Positions 1 through 8,357 of a stretch of DNA of 64,000 nucleotides are shown in pieces. The stretch spans positions 159,919-223,918 of the forward strand of contig UBNV01000008.1 in NCBI GenBank assembly GCA_900466945.1. Reading direction: 5' to 3'. The position numbers and the translations under genes are program-made. This DNA comes from Hyphomicrobiales bacterium. GTDB lineage: Bacteria > Pseudomonadota > Alphaproteobacteria > Rhizobiales > Rhizobiaceae. Under the pieces are notes generated by a model. It made no database searches and had not been told where the DNA came from. It saw only the letters and a list, made by a program, of their open reading frames with translations. Numbering within the stretch: the stretch's first letter is position 1; every line of letters begins with the position of its first letter.

Positions 1-805
1 GTACCGGATGGGCCCGGAGATACTTGAGCAGCCCGCCGGCAAAGTCGCCCATGTCGATCAGCGCGCCATCCGGCAGTCGATGAAAGTCCTGTGCGGCCAT
101 TTCCGAGGTGGACCCCGTCGCGCCGAGCAGATGCGTCAGGCCCTCGGCCCGGGCCACATCGATTCCGCGGTGGATGGAGTGGATCCATGCCGCGCAGGAA
201 AAGGGGTGTACCACCCCTGTCGTGCCGAGAATTGAAATGCCGCCGAGAATACCGAGCCTCGGGTTCCAGGTCTTTTCCGCAATGGTCGCGCCACCGGGCA
301 CCGAGATCCGGATCTCGAGATCGGGCGAAACATCGTGTTCTTTCGCCAGTGCCTCGACCACTGCCGTCATCATCGCACGGGGCACCGGATTGATGGCGGG
401 TTCTCCAACCCCGATCGGCAGGCCGGCCTTGGTTACGGTTCCGACGCCGTCGCCGGCCACAAAGCGGATGCCGCTCCCGGGCGACAGCCGTCTTACCGTG
501 GAGACTACGGTGGCGCCATGGGTCACATCCGGATCATCGCCCGCATCCTTGACGATGCCCGCAAAGACGCTCTCTCCGTTCATGCCTTCCCGGGCGAGCA
601 CGAAGGCGGGAGTTTCGCCTTTCGGCAGGGTGATCGAAACCGGGTCCGGGAAGGAGCCGGTCAGGAGCGCCGTATAGGCGGCCTTGGTCGCCGCTGTCGC
701 GCAGCAACCGGTTGTCCAGCCCTTGCGCAGCGGCGCTCCCTCCGGCTTTTCCAGCCGCTCGCCATCGGCGGCGTCCTTTGCATCTTTCCGATCGGCATCG
801 CTCAT
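1..805 (-). CDS. cbiD: Cobalt-precorrin-5B C1-methyltransferase CbiD, 3' end cut by window
   Basis: Reading the minus strand from the ATG at 805 gives 268 open codons running off the window start. Near residue 30 there is the CbiD signature RKGWTTGCCATAATKAA, and further on GGISILGTTGVVHPFS, typical of the family. CbiD methylates C1 of the corrin macrocycle during ring contraction in cobalamin synthesis, using S-adenosylmethionine. The family is usually about 360 residues, so roughly 100 C-terminal residues lie outside the window. It is divergent from cobA with 107 bp between them, which probably holds both promoters. No strong Shine-Dalgarno precedes the ATG. Family assignment is confident; truncation here is only the window boundary. 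Confidence 0.93.
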   Translation of the reverse strand, partial: MSDADRKDAKDAADGERLEKPEGAPLRKGWTTGCCATAATKAAYTALLTGSFPDPVSITLPKGETPAFVLAREGMNGESVFAGIVKDAGDDPDVTHGATVVSTVRRLSPGSGIRFVAGDGVGTVTKAGLPIGVGEPAINPVPRAMMTAVVEALAKEHDVSPDLEIRISVPGGATIAEKTWNPRLGILGGISILGTTGVVHPFSCAAWIHSIHRGIDVARAEGLTHLLGATGSTSEMAAQDFHRLPDGALIDMGDFAGGLLKYLRAHPV

Positions 806-912
806 GGTTCGCTTATAGGCGAGCCGGCTGCCGGGCGGAAGGCATGGGGCGGCAGGTTGCACGCGGAAAGCGCCATGGCGGAATTGCAATTTTTCCTGAC
901 GGGGCCTAGACC

Positions 913-1770
913 ATGAGCATGAGTGACACGACGCGTCTTGCCCTGCCCACAAGCCTGCCGGCCATCGAGCCTGGCCATGTTTGGCTGGCCGGCGCCGGGC
1001 CAGGCGACCCGGGTCTTTTGACGCTGCTTGCAGCTAAGGGCCTGTCGGAAGCCGATGTGATCGTTCACGACGCCCTGGTCAACGAGGACTGCCTCAAGCT
1101 GGCGCGCACAGGTGCCATGCTGGAATATGCGGGCAAGCGCGGCGGCAAACCGTCGGCAAAGCAGCGCGACATTTCGCTTCGTCTCGTCGAACTCGCCAAG
1201 GCCGGTCACCGGGTCCTGCGCCTGAAGGGCGGCGATCCCTTCGTCTTCGGGCGCGGTGGGGAGGAGGCGCTGACGCTGATCGAACACGGCGTGCCTTTCC
1301 GCATCGTTCCCGGCATAACCGCCGGTATCGGTGGGCTCGCCTATGCCGGCATTCCGGTCACGCATCGCGAGGTCAACCACGCGGTCACATTTCTAACCGG
1401 CCATGATTCCTCGGGTGTGGTTCCCGATCGGATCGACTGGGACGCCATCGGTCGCGGCTCGCCTGTCATCGTCATGTATATGGCGATGAAACACATGGGG
1501 CAGATCGCGAGTAATCTCCTGGCGTCTGGCCGTCGGCCCGACGAGCCGGTCGCCTTCGTCTGCAATGCCGCAACACCAGAACAGACCGTGCTCGAAACAA
1601 CGCTTGCCCGCGCTGAGACCGACATGCTCGCGGCCGGCATCGAGCCTCCTGCGATCGTGGTCATCGGTGAAGTTGTCCGGCTTCGTCCCTCGCTGGACTG
1701 GCTCGGAGCCGCTTCGGGACGCAAGCTTCTGCCCGATCCCTTTGCCGTGGATCGGAAAGACACCGCATGA
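913..1770 (+). CDS. cobA: Uroporphyrinogen-III C-methyltransferase (SUMT)
   Basis: A 285-residue protein with the SUMT hallmarks: GAGPGDPGLLT at residues 27-37, and the GGDPFVFGRGGEE loop that binds S-adenosylmethionine. It methylates C2 and C7 of uroporphyrinogen III to give precorrin-2, the branch point from haem into cobalamin. It lacks the CysG N-terminal dehydrogenase/ferrochelatase part, so it is a stand-alone CobA. An alternative ATG lies six bases downstream. It overlaps cobB by four bases (ATGA), so cobA-cobB-cobC-cobD are translationally coupled and form one operon. Confidence 0.95.
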   Translation: MSMSDTTRLALPTSLPAIEPGHVWLAGAGPGDPGLLTLLAAKGLSEADVIVHDALVNEDCLKLARTGAMLEYAGKRGGKPSAKQRDISLRLVELAKAGHRVLRLKGGDPFVFGRGGEEALTLIEHGVPFRIVPGITAGIGGLAYAGIPVTHREVNHAVTFLTGHDSSGVVPDRIDWDAIGRGSPVIVMYMAMKHMGQIASNLLASGRRPDEPVAFVCNAATPEQTVLETTLARAETDMLAAGIEPPAIVVIGEVVRLRPSLDWLGAASGRKLLPDPFAVDRKDTA

Positions 1771-3068
1771 GCGGACTGCTGATCGCCGCACCGGCTTCCG
1801 GCTCCGGCAAGACGGTGGTGACGCTTGGCCTGATGCGGACCTTCCGCCGCCGCGGAGTGAGCGTTGCGCCCGGCAAGGCCGGTCCTGATTACATCGATCC
1901 GGCCTTTCATGCGGCGGCAAGCGGCGCGCCCTGCTTCAATTTCGATCCCTGGGCCATGCGGCCGACTTTTCTCCGATCGCAGGCAGCTCGTTCGGCCGCT
2001 GAAGGTACCTTGATCGTCGAAGCAATGATGGGACTGTTCGACGGGGCCGCCAATGGCAGCGGCAGCGCCGGTGATCTCGCGGCACTTCTGATTTTGCCTG
2101 TCGTGCTCGTGGTCGATTGCGCTCGCACGTCGCAATCGGTGGCCGCTCTCGTCACCGGTTTCGCGCAATTCCGGCCGGATGTCCGGGTGGCCGGCGTGAT
2201 TCTCAATCGCGTCGGCAGCGACAGGCATGAGGCGATGCTGCGCGCGGCGATGGCCAAGACCGAGGTGCCGGTTCTCGGCAGCCTGAGGACCGACCCGCAT
2301 CTGTCTCTTCCCGAGCGGCATTTAGGCCTCGTGCAGGCCGGCGAGCATGCCGCACTGGAGACGTTTATCGAACGCGCGGCCGATGCCGTTGAAGCGGGCG
2401 TGGACCTCGATGCGCTGCGGGCTCTGTCAGAAGGGGCTCCCCTTTCCTCCGAGCCGTCGCCAGCGGTGCTTTCACCGCTCGGCCAGCGCATCGCCGTCGC
2501 ACGCGATCTCGCCTTCGCCTTTTCCTATCCGCATCTGCTGGAAGGCTGGCGCGGGCGGGGCGCGGAGCTGTCCTTCTTTTCGCCGCTGGGAGACGAGGCG
2601 CCGGGCGCCGATGCCGATGCGATCTATCTGCCTGGCGGCTACCCGGAGCTGCAGGCAGGAGTGCTTGCTAAGGCCTCGCACTTTCGCAAAGGTATGACCG
2701 CCGCAGCCGCACGCGGTGCCCGGATCTACGGAGAGTGCGGCGGCTACATGGTACTGGGCGAGGGGCTCATCGATGCCGACGGACACCGGCACGAAATGCT
2801 TGGACTGCTGCCACTGGTGACGAGCTATGCGACGCGGAAACGGCATCTCGGTTATCGGCGCCTTCATTCGCTTGCGCCCGACATGTTCGAAGGTACCTTG
2901 AGCGGCCATGAATTCCATTATTCCACGGTCGTGTCCGAAGGCGCCGCAGACCGCCTCTTCGAGGCCGAAGATGCGCTTGGCCAGCCGCTTGGCGCCGTCG
3001 GCCTGCGTCGGGGCGCGGTCGCGGGATCCTACATGCATCTGATCGATATCGCTGGAGAACAGCCGTGA
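1767..3068 (+). CDS. cobB: Hydrogenobyrinic acid a,c-diamide synthase (glutamine-hydrolysing)
   Basis: The 433-residue product has an N-terminal P-loop (APASGSGKTVV, about residues 8-18) and a C-terminal class I glutamine amidotransferase domain with the nucleophile region YGECGGYMVLG and a late SYMH segment. This is the CobB/CbiA architecture: ATP-dependent amidation of the a and c side chains of hydrogenobyrinic acid (or cobyrinic acid) with glutamine as nitrogen donor. The length matches the family. The start overlaps cobA and the stop overlaps cobC, each by four bases, so expression is coupled in the cob operon. The paralogous alternative CobQ is less likely because of length and gene order. 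Confidence 0.94.
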   Translation: MSGLLIAAPASGSGKTVVTLGLMRTFRRRGVSVAPGKAGPDYIDPAFHAAASGAPCFNFDPWAMRPTFLRSQAARSAAEGTLIVEAMMGLFDGAANGSGSAGDLAALLILPVVLVVDCARTSQSVAALVTGFAQFRPDVRVAGVILNRVGSDRHEAMLRAAMAKTEVPVLGSLRTDPHLSLPERHLGLVQAGEHAALETFIERAADAVEAGVDLDALRALSEGAPLSSEPSPAVLSPLGQRIAVARDLAFAFSYPHLLEGWRGRGAELSFFSPLGDEAPGADADAIYLPGGYPELQAGVLAKASHFRKGMTAAAARGARIYGECGGYMVLGEGLIDADGHRHEMLGLLPLVTSYATRKRHLGYRRLHSLAPDMFEGTLSGHEFHYSTVVSEGAADRLFEAEDALGQPLGAVGLRRGAVAGSYMHLIDIAGEQP

Positions 3069-4060
3069 GTGGTCCCATCCAGCATGGCGGCGGACTCGCT
3101 GCGGCGGCCTTGCATTATGGCGGCCGGGTGGAGGAGTGGCTCGACCTCTCCACCGGCATCAATCCTTGCCCGCCCGATCTGCCCGAAATCCCGATGCGCG
3201 CCTGGCATCGGCTGCCAGACAAGGAGCGCGAAACGGCGGCGCGGGAGGCCGCCCGGTTCTTCTACGGCTCGGGCGATCGCATGCCGCTGCCCGTGCCGGG
3301 CACGCAATCCGTCATCCAGCTCCTGCCACGTCTTGTGCATTCGGGTGGCCGCGTCGCCGTGCTCACCCCGACTTATGGCGAATATGTCCGAGCCTTCATG
3401 GCTGCAGGCCTTGCCGTTGATGCGATCGGCGATCTTAGCGACATTGGTCCCGAACACCGACTCGTCGTCGTCGTGAACCCCAACAATCCGGATGGTCGCC
3501 TGTTCGGACGCTCTGAGCTTGTGGCCCTCGCTGACGAGCTCGACCGGCGTGGCAGTCTTCTCGTTGTCGACGAGGCCTTCGGCGACATGGATCCGAACCG
3601 GAGCCTTGCTGCCGAGCCAAACTCGAACCTCATAATCTTCCGCTCCTTCGGCAAATTCTTCGGGCTCGCGGGCCTTCGCCTCGGCTTCGTCATCGCTGAT
3701 GACAACATCACCGGTCGTTTTGCCGATTGGCTTGGACCCTGGGCCGTGTCGGGGCCCGCCCTGGTGCTCGCTGAACAGCTCATGGCATCGGACACGTCTG
3801 TCATCCGTGATCGCATCCATGAGCGTTCCCAGGCTCTCGGGCGGGTTCTGTCCGAGGCCGGGCTCACAGTGCGCGGAGGCACGGAACTGTTCCGCCTAGT
3901 GGAGGAGCCGTCTGCGGATGCCCTGCATGCACACCTCTGCAGCCAATACATCTTGACGCGCAAATTCGACTATCGGCCGGACTGGCTGCGTTTCGGCCTT
4001 GCGTCGGACGAAGCCGGCGATGCGCGCCTGCTCGCCGCGCTCAGGTCTTTCCCGAGGTGA
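3065..4060 (+). CDS. cobC: CobC, class I/II aminotransferase-fold enzyme (threonine-phosphate decarboxylase type)
   Basis: A 331-residue PLP-dependent fold-type I protein. The N-terminus reads HGGGLAAAALHYGG followed by WLDLSTGINPCP, the usual CobC/CobD opening, and the PLP lysine lies in SFGKFFGLAGLRLGF. The enzyme is associated with making (R)-1-amino-2-propanol phosphate, the linker of the cobalamin nucleotide loop. In rhizobia the name cobC is used for this aminotransferase-like protein. GTG start overlapping the cobB stop. It partners functionally with the next gene, which attaches the aminopropanol arm. Confidence 0.9.
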   Translation: MSGPIQHGGGLAAAALHYGGRVEEWLDLSTGINPCPPDLPEIPMRAWHRLPDKERETAAREAARFFYGSGDRMPLPVPGTQSVIQLLPRLVHSGGRVAVLTPTYGEYVRAFMAAGLAVDAIGDLSDIGPEHRLVVVVNPNNPDGRLFGRSELVALADELDRRGSLLVVDEAFGDMDPNRSLAAEPNSNLIIFRSFGKFFGLAGLRLGFVIADDNITGRFADWLGPWAVSGPALVLAEQLMASDTSVIRDRIHERSQALGRVLSEAGLTVRGGTELFRLVEEPSADALHAHLCSQYILTRKFDYRPDWLRFGLASDEAGDARLLAALRSFPR

Positions 4061-4064
4061 TCGC

Positions 4065-5042
4065 ATGAGCCATCTTCTCCTGCTGCTGGCTGCCATCGGG
4101 CTTGATCGGATCGTCGGTGACCCGCCCTGGCTCTGGCGCCGGCTGCCGCATCCGGTCGTCCTCTTCGGCAAGGCGATCGATCTCTTCGAGAAACCGCTCA
4201 ATCGCTCGACTTTCACCGCCGAGGGGCGGCGGCTGAACGGTGTCCTGACGATTCTTGCACTGCTTGCAGCCTCGATCGTCATCGGCCTCGTCCTGTCGTG
4301 GCTCTTTGCTCATCTCGGCTCGATTGGTCTGGTGCTGGAAGTGATCCTCGTCGCTGTATTTCTTGCGCAAAAAAGTCTCGGCGATCATGTCCAGGCGGTC
4401 GCGCACGGACTGCAACAGAAAGGGCTCGAAGGGGGGCGCCGGGCAGTTGCGATGATCGTCGGTCGTGATCCGAAAACGCTGAACGAGGCGGGTGTCTCGC
4501 GGGCGGCGATCGAGAGCCTGTCGGAGAATTTTGCCGATGGCGTCGTGGCGCCGGCCCTCTGGTATGCGATTGCCGGGCTGCCCGGCATTCTCGCCTACAA
4601 GATGCTGAACACGGCCGATTCGATGATCGGGCACAAGACCGAGCGCTTCCTCGATTTCGGCTGGGCCTCCGCCCGGCTCGATGATCTCGCCAATTGGCCG
4701 GCAGCACGGCTTTCTGCGCTTTTCATCGCGCTTGCTGCCGCTGTCAGACTCGGGGCAGGGGCCGGCCGTCGCTCGCTCTCGGCTGCGCTTCGCGACAGCG
4801 GCCTGCATCGCTCGCCGAATTCCGGGTGGCCGGAAGCTGCCATGGCGGGCGCACTCGACCTGCAACTCGCGGGCCCGCGCGTCTATGCCGGCGTCAGGGT
4901 CAGCGAGCCGATGATGCATGCAGGCGGTCGAGACAATGCGGGTCCCGCCGATATTGTCAGTGGTATTGGCGTTTTCTATACGGCGTGCACGGTGATGGCA
5001 GGTCTGGTCGCGGTCATATGGTTGATAACTCGGTTGCTCTGA
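4065..5042 (+). CDS. cobD: Adenosylcobinamide-phosphate synthase (CbiB/CobD), membrane protein
   Basis: A 325-residue polytopic membrane protein. The N-terminus has DRIVGDPPW and HPVVLFGK, and the middle has ESLSENFADGVVAP and MLNTADSMIGH, all typical of CbiB/CobD. It joins adenosylcobyric acid to aminopropanol (phosphate) to form adenosylcobinamide (phosphate). The frame is open further upstream, but the ATG at 4065 gives the family's N-terminus and sits four bases after the cobC stop. Last gene of the cob operon; it is convergent with fnrN 61 bp further on, and I see no strong terminator between them. Confidence 0.93.
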   Translation: MSHLLLLLAAIGLDRIVGDPPWLWRRLPHPVVLFGKAIDLFEKPLNRSTFTAEGRRLNGVLTILALLAASIVIGLVLSWLFAHLGSIGLVLEVILVAVFLAQKSLGDHVQAVAHGLQQKGLEGGRRAVAMIVGRDPKTLNEAGVSRAAIESLSENFADGVVAPALWYAIAGLPGILAYKMLNTADSMIGHKTERFLDFGWASARLDDLANWPAARLSALFIALAAAVRLGAGAGRRSLSAALRDSGLHRSPNSGWPEAAMAGALDLQLAGPRVYAGVRVSEPMMHAGGRDNAGPADIVSGIGVFYTACTVMAGLVAVIWLITRLL

Positions 5043-5103
5043 ACCGATGAGCCCGATCACCAAATCCGGAAACGGCAAACTTGTCCGTCGTCGAGACGGT
5101 CAA

Positions 5104-5829
5104 TCAATCGATACCGGCTGCGTCCCTCAGGCGATCGAGCTTCGGCACGATGACGTGGCGATTGTTCTCGATAACGATGACGCTGTCCTTGCGGAGCTTG
5201 GTCATCTGGCGGCTGACGGTCTCGATGGTGAGCCCGAGGAAGTCGGCAATATCGGCGCGCGACAGCGGCAGGTCGAAGGTCTGGATGCCTTCGCTTTCCG
5301 GATCGATGTGGGTGGCGATCAGGTAAAGGAAGCTCGCCACCTTTTCCTGGGCGGTCTTGCGGCCCAGCGTCAGCATCCAGTCGCGGGCTTCGTCCAGCTC
5401 CTTCAAAGACTGGGAATGCAGCTTGCGCTCCATGTCGGGCACTTCGCCCACCATCCGGTCGACGACATTGCGCGGGAAAGTGCAGATCTCGGTGTCGGTC
5501 GCCGCTTCAGCCGTGATCGTGCTCTCGCCGAGAAAGGGACGGCCGAGGAAATCCGGAGCGAATTGAAGCCCGACGATCTGCTGGCGGCCATCCGCCATCA
5601 TCTTCGACAGCTTGATGACGCCCTTCAGGATATTGCTGTAGCTGCCGACCTGTTCGCCTTGGCCGATGACCTCGTTGCCGGCATCGATGCGGCGGCGGAT
5701 CGAGTGACGGTTGAGCTCGATCAGCTGGGATGCCGTGAGCACCGAGCACAGGCCACCATGGCGCGCTTCACAGGAGCGGCAGACGACCGGAGCGTCACAT
5801 TCCGGGACGTGTTTTCTGTAGGTGTCCAT
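5104..5829 (-). CDS. fnrN: Crp/Fnr-family oxygen-responsive regulator FnrN
   Basis: A 241-residue regulator with an N-terminal cysteine cluster (C11, C17, C20, C28) and a further cysteine near residue 116, the pattern that holds the oxygen-labile [4Fe-4S] cluster of Fnr. A cNMP-binding-like beta barrel follows, then a C-terminal helix-turn-helix with LSRADIADFLGLTIETVSRQM. Rhizobial FnrN activates micro-oxic genes, including fixNOQP, at TTGAT-N4-ATCAA boxes. It is divergent from hemN with an anaerobox between them (5942-5955), which suggests autoregulation. The cysteines distinguish it from FixK, which lacks them. Confidence 0.93.
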   Translation of the reverse strand: MDTYRKHVPECDAPVVCRSCEARHGGLCSVLTASQLIELNRHSIRRRIDAGNEVIGQGEQVGSYSNILKGVIKLSKMMADGRQQIVGLQFAPDFLGRPFLGESTITAEAATDTEICTFPRNVVDRMVGEVPDMERKLHSQSLKELDEARDWMLTLGRKTAQEKVASFLYLIATHIDPESEGIQTFDLPLSRADIADFLGLTIETVSRQMTKLRKDSVIVIENNRHVIVPKLDRLRDAAGID

Positions 5830-5941
5830 GGTCTTGCCATCCCGTTGACGCGGTTTCGGCTGCAGCCCGCAGCGTCCGGTCGGCGGCCCATTTCGGGCCT
5901 CTGAGTTTCGATAAACTCTACGTGATTAATCTATCAGCAAA

Positions 5942-5955
5942 TTGATCGAAGTCAA
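5942..5955. promoter_or_regulatory. Anaerobox (Fnr/FixK binding site) between fnrN and hemN
   Basis: TTGATCGAAGTCAA matches the consensus TTGAT-N4-ATCAA with one mismatch. It lies 66 bp upstream of hemN and 113 bp upstream of fnrN. It could serve both genes; in other rhizobia fnrN and hemN are known targets. Confidence 0.75.
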
Positions 5956-6020
5956 AGGCCGCATCTTTGGCTCGCGCTATCTTTGGTCGTAGCTCGATAC
6001 GTTCAAGGCAGCGCAACATC

Positions 6021-7370
6021 ATGCAAAACTCCCTCCTGGCCAAATACTCTGGTGCTGTCCCACGCTATACGAGCTATCCGACGGCCCCACATTTTCACGA
6101 GGGCGTCGACTGCGGCAAATATGCGCAGTGGCTGCAGGCGATCACGGCCAAAGAGCGGATCTCGCTCTACCTTCACATTCCCTATTGTGATCGGTTGTGT
6201 TGGTTCTGCGCCTGCCACACCAAGCACACTCTGAAATACGAGCCGATAGCGATCTATCTGGAATCATTGAAGAAGGAGATCGCTGCCGTTGGCGCGTTGG
6301 TCAGCCGCGATGCTACCGTGACGGCCGTGCATTTCGGCGGCGGATCTCCTACGATGCTGCGTCATGACGACATGATCGACTTGATGGCGACGCTGCGGGC
6401 GGCCTTCCGTTTCGCCGACGACGTCGAAATCAGCGTCGAGATGGATCCCAATGATCTCGACGAGGCACGCTATGATGCGCTCGCCGCCATCGGCATGACC
6501 CGCGCTAGCCTCGGCGTTCAGGACTTCCACCCAGAGGTGCAGAAGGCAATCAATCGGATCCAGACGTTCGAACAGACGAAATCGGTGGTCGAGGCCGTCC
6601 GGGCCCGCGGCGTGCGTTCGGTCAATTGCGACATTCTCTATGGTCTGCCGCACCAGACGGAGGCGACCGTGGCGGAGACGGTCAAGGACATCCTGTCGCT
6701 GGCCCCGGATCGCATCGCGCTCTTCGGTTACGCCCATGTGCCGTGGATGAAGAAGCACCAGACGATGATCAGGGAAGACGTGCTGCCCGGCCTTGAGGAA
6801 CGCTTCAGTCAGATGAGCCTTGCCGCTGCCATGCTGGTCGAGGCGGGTTACGAACCTGTCGGCATCGACCACTTCGCGCTCCCGACCGACAGCATGGCGA
6901 TCGCGGCCAGAGAAGGGCGCCTGCGTCGGAATTTCCAAGGGTATACGGACGACGCGGCGGAAGCCCTGATCGGCCTCGGCGCATCCTCGATCGGACAATT
7001 GCCGCAGGGCTATGTGCAGAACATGCCCGCGACCGGCGAATATCAGCGCATGGCGGATGCCGGTGGTCTCGCTGCGGTCCGTGGTGTCGAGGTGAGCCAG
7101 GACGACAAACTGCGCCGCCGCGTGATCGAGGAGATCATGTGCCGCTTCGCTGTCTCCTTCCCGGACCTCAGGTCCGAATTCGGCAATGCAGTCGATGCCA
7201 TCGTTGAGGAAGCGCGAGCGTTTGCCCAGTCCAATCAGGATCGGATCTGCCTGATCGAAGACGACCGCTTCGTCATCACCGAGGGCGGTCGGCCCTTCGC
7301 ACGCACCATTGCCGCCGTTTTCGACAGCTATCTATCGACCGGCAAGGGGCGCCATTCGATTGCTGTTTAG
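6021..7370 (+). CDS. hemN: Oxygen-independent coproporphyrinogen III oxidase (radical SAM)
   Basis: A 449-residue radical-SAM protein with the cluster motif C-x3-C-x2-C in YCDRLCWFCACH, preceded by YLHIPY, then FGGGSPTML, as in HemN. It converts coproporphyrinogen III to protoporphyrinogen IX without oxygen, supplying haem under low oxygen, for example to the cbb3 oxidase encoded downstream. The frame is open from 5967, but the ATG at 6021 gives the normal HemN N-terminus (MQNSLLAKYSGAVPRYTSYP) and leaves the anaerobox in the promoter. The full C-terminal HemN domain is present. Cytoplasmic. Confidence 0.95.
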   Translation: MQNSLLAKYSGAVPRYTSYPTAPHFHEGVDCGKYAQWLQAITAKERISLYLHIPYCDRLCWFCACHTKHTLKYEPIAIYLESLKKEIAAVGALVSRDATVTAVHFGGGSPTMLRHDDMIDLMATLRAAFRFADDVEISVEMDPNDLDEARYDALAAIGMTRASLGVQDFHPEVQKAINRIQTFEQTKSVVEAVRARGVRSVNCDILYGLPHQTEATVAETVKDILSLAPDRIALFGYAHVPWMKKHQTMIREDVLPGLEERFSQMSLAAAMLVEAGYEPVGIDHFALPTDSMAIAAREGRLRRNFQGYTDDAAEALIGLGASSIGQLPQGYVQNMPATGEYQRMADAGGLAAVRGVEVSQDDKLRRRVIEEIMCRFAVSFPDLRSEFGNAVDAIVEEARAFAQSNQDRICLIEDDRFVITEGGRPFARTIAAVFDSYLSTGKGRHSIAV

Positions 7371-7475
7371 GCAACACTACGACTGCAAATTACGCGGTCA
7401 TACAAAACCACCATTGGCATTTCACGCTGCTTTCCTTATGTGGAACCCAGAATTTGAGACATATGAGGTACTGGC

Positions 7476-7754
7476 GTGACCGCTACATTCGACAAAGTTG
7501 CCGACATCATCGCAGAGACCAGCGAAATCGATCGCGAGACGATTACGCCGGAAAGCCACACGATCGATGACCTCGGCATCGACAGCCTCGACTTCCTCGA
7601 CATCGTTTTTGCGATCGACAAGGAATTCGGCATCAAGATCCCGCTCGAGCAGTGGACCCAGGAAGTCAACGAAGGCAAGGTTTCGACCGAGGAATACTTC
7701 GTCCTGAAGAACCTCTGCGCCAAGATCGACGAACTTCGCGCCGCCAAGGGCTGA
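7476..7754 (+). CDS. acpXL: Acyl carrier protein AcpXL
   Basis: A 92-residue acidic protein with the phosphopantetheine site [14 protein letters not shown]; the modified serine is S37. AcpXL is the dedicated carrier on which rhizobia build the 27-hydroxyoctacosanoate chain of lipid A. The start is a GTG at 7476 with GAGG seven bases upstream. It heads a run of six same-strand genes ending in lpxXL, the arrangement known from Rhizobium leguminosarum. Longer than housekeeping AcpP (about 78 residues), which supports the XL assignment. Confidence 0.95.
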
Positions 7755-7781
7755 GCCGTCTCCAAAGGAGCGGACATCGTC

Positions 7782-8255
7782 ATGCTGCTTGAATATTTCC
7801 AGATGATTGACAAGGTCGAGAGCGTGGATCTCGGCCTTGGTCGTTTGAAGGCCACCTCTGTCGTGCCGATGGAAAGCCCCGTTTTCGAAGGGCATTTTCC
7901 CGGCATGCCGCTGGTGCCAGGCGTGCTCTTGATCGAGACCATGGCGCAGGCCTCCGGCATGCTGCTGCTCGCGGTCAAGGATTTCGAAGCTATGCCCTTC
8001 CTGATGTCGGTCGACGGCGCCAAGATGCGTACCTTCGTCGAACCGGGCGCCGTGCTCGACATCGAGGCTGTGCTCGAACATGACGGCTCCGGCTTTGCCG
8101 TCACCAAGGCGAAGATCACCAGTGGTGGCAAGAAGGTCTGCGACGCACAGTTGAAGCTGCGCACCATGCCCTTCTCCGAGGTTCCGCTTGCTCCGATCGT
8201 GCGCAAACGCGCCGAGGAAGTCGGCCTGATCGCCGCCATGGCGGCTCAGGCTTAA
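7782..8255 (+). CDS. fabZXL: 3-hydroxyacyl-ACP dehydratase of the very-long-chain pathway
   Basis: A 157-residue hot-dog-fold protein. The FabZ active-site region is EGHFPGMPLVPGVLLIE, with catalytic His38 and acidic Glu52. It should dehydrate 3-hydroxyacyl chains bound to AcpXL during elongation to C28. AAAGGAG lies 11 bases before the ATG. It follows acpXL by 27 bp and so is probably co-transcribed. The assignment to the XL pathway rests on gene position; the fold and active site are seen directly. Confidence 0.9.
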   Translation: MLLEYFQMIDKVESVDLGLGRLKATSVVPMESPVFEGHFPGMPLVPGVLLIETMAQASGMLLLAVKDFEAMPFLMSVDGAKMRTFVEPGAVLDIEAVLEHDGSGFAVTKAKITSGGKKVCDAQLKLRTMPFSEVPLAPIVRKRAEEVGLIAAMAAQA

Positions 8256-8274
8256 GGTGCATTCGGCCGCAAGC

Positions 8275-8293
8275 GGTCAATCTGCTATTGACC
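8275..8293. repeat. Short perfect inverted repeat inside the acpXL operon
   Basis: GGTCAAT-N5-ATTGACC, a 7-bp perfect dyad with a 5-nt loop, in the 102-bp gap between fabZXL and fabF2XL. It has no T-run, so it is not a standard terminator. It could be an RNA hairpin or a protein-binding dyad. Confidence 0.4.
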
Positions 8294-8357
8294 TTGGGGC
8301 CTTATTCGGGAAAACCCGCATTTTACGTCGGCCAGCCTGCCGGCGAGAGGATTGCAT

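Noticed and set aside
806..912. Cobalamin riboswitch before cobA
   Set aside because: The 107-bp gap is too short for the roughly 200-nt element and I see no B12-box-like sequence.
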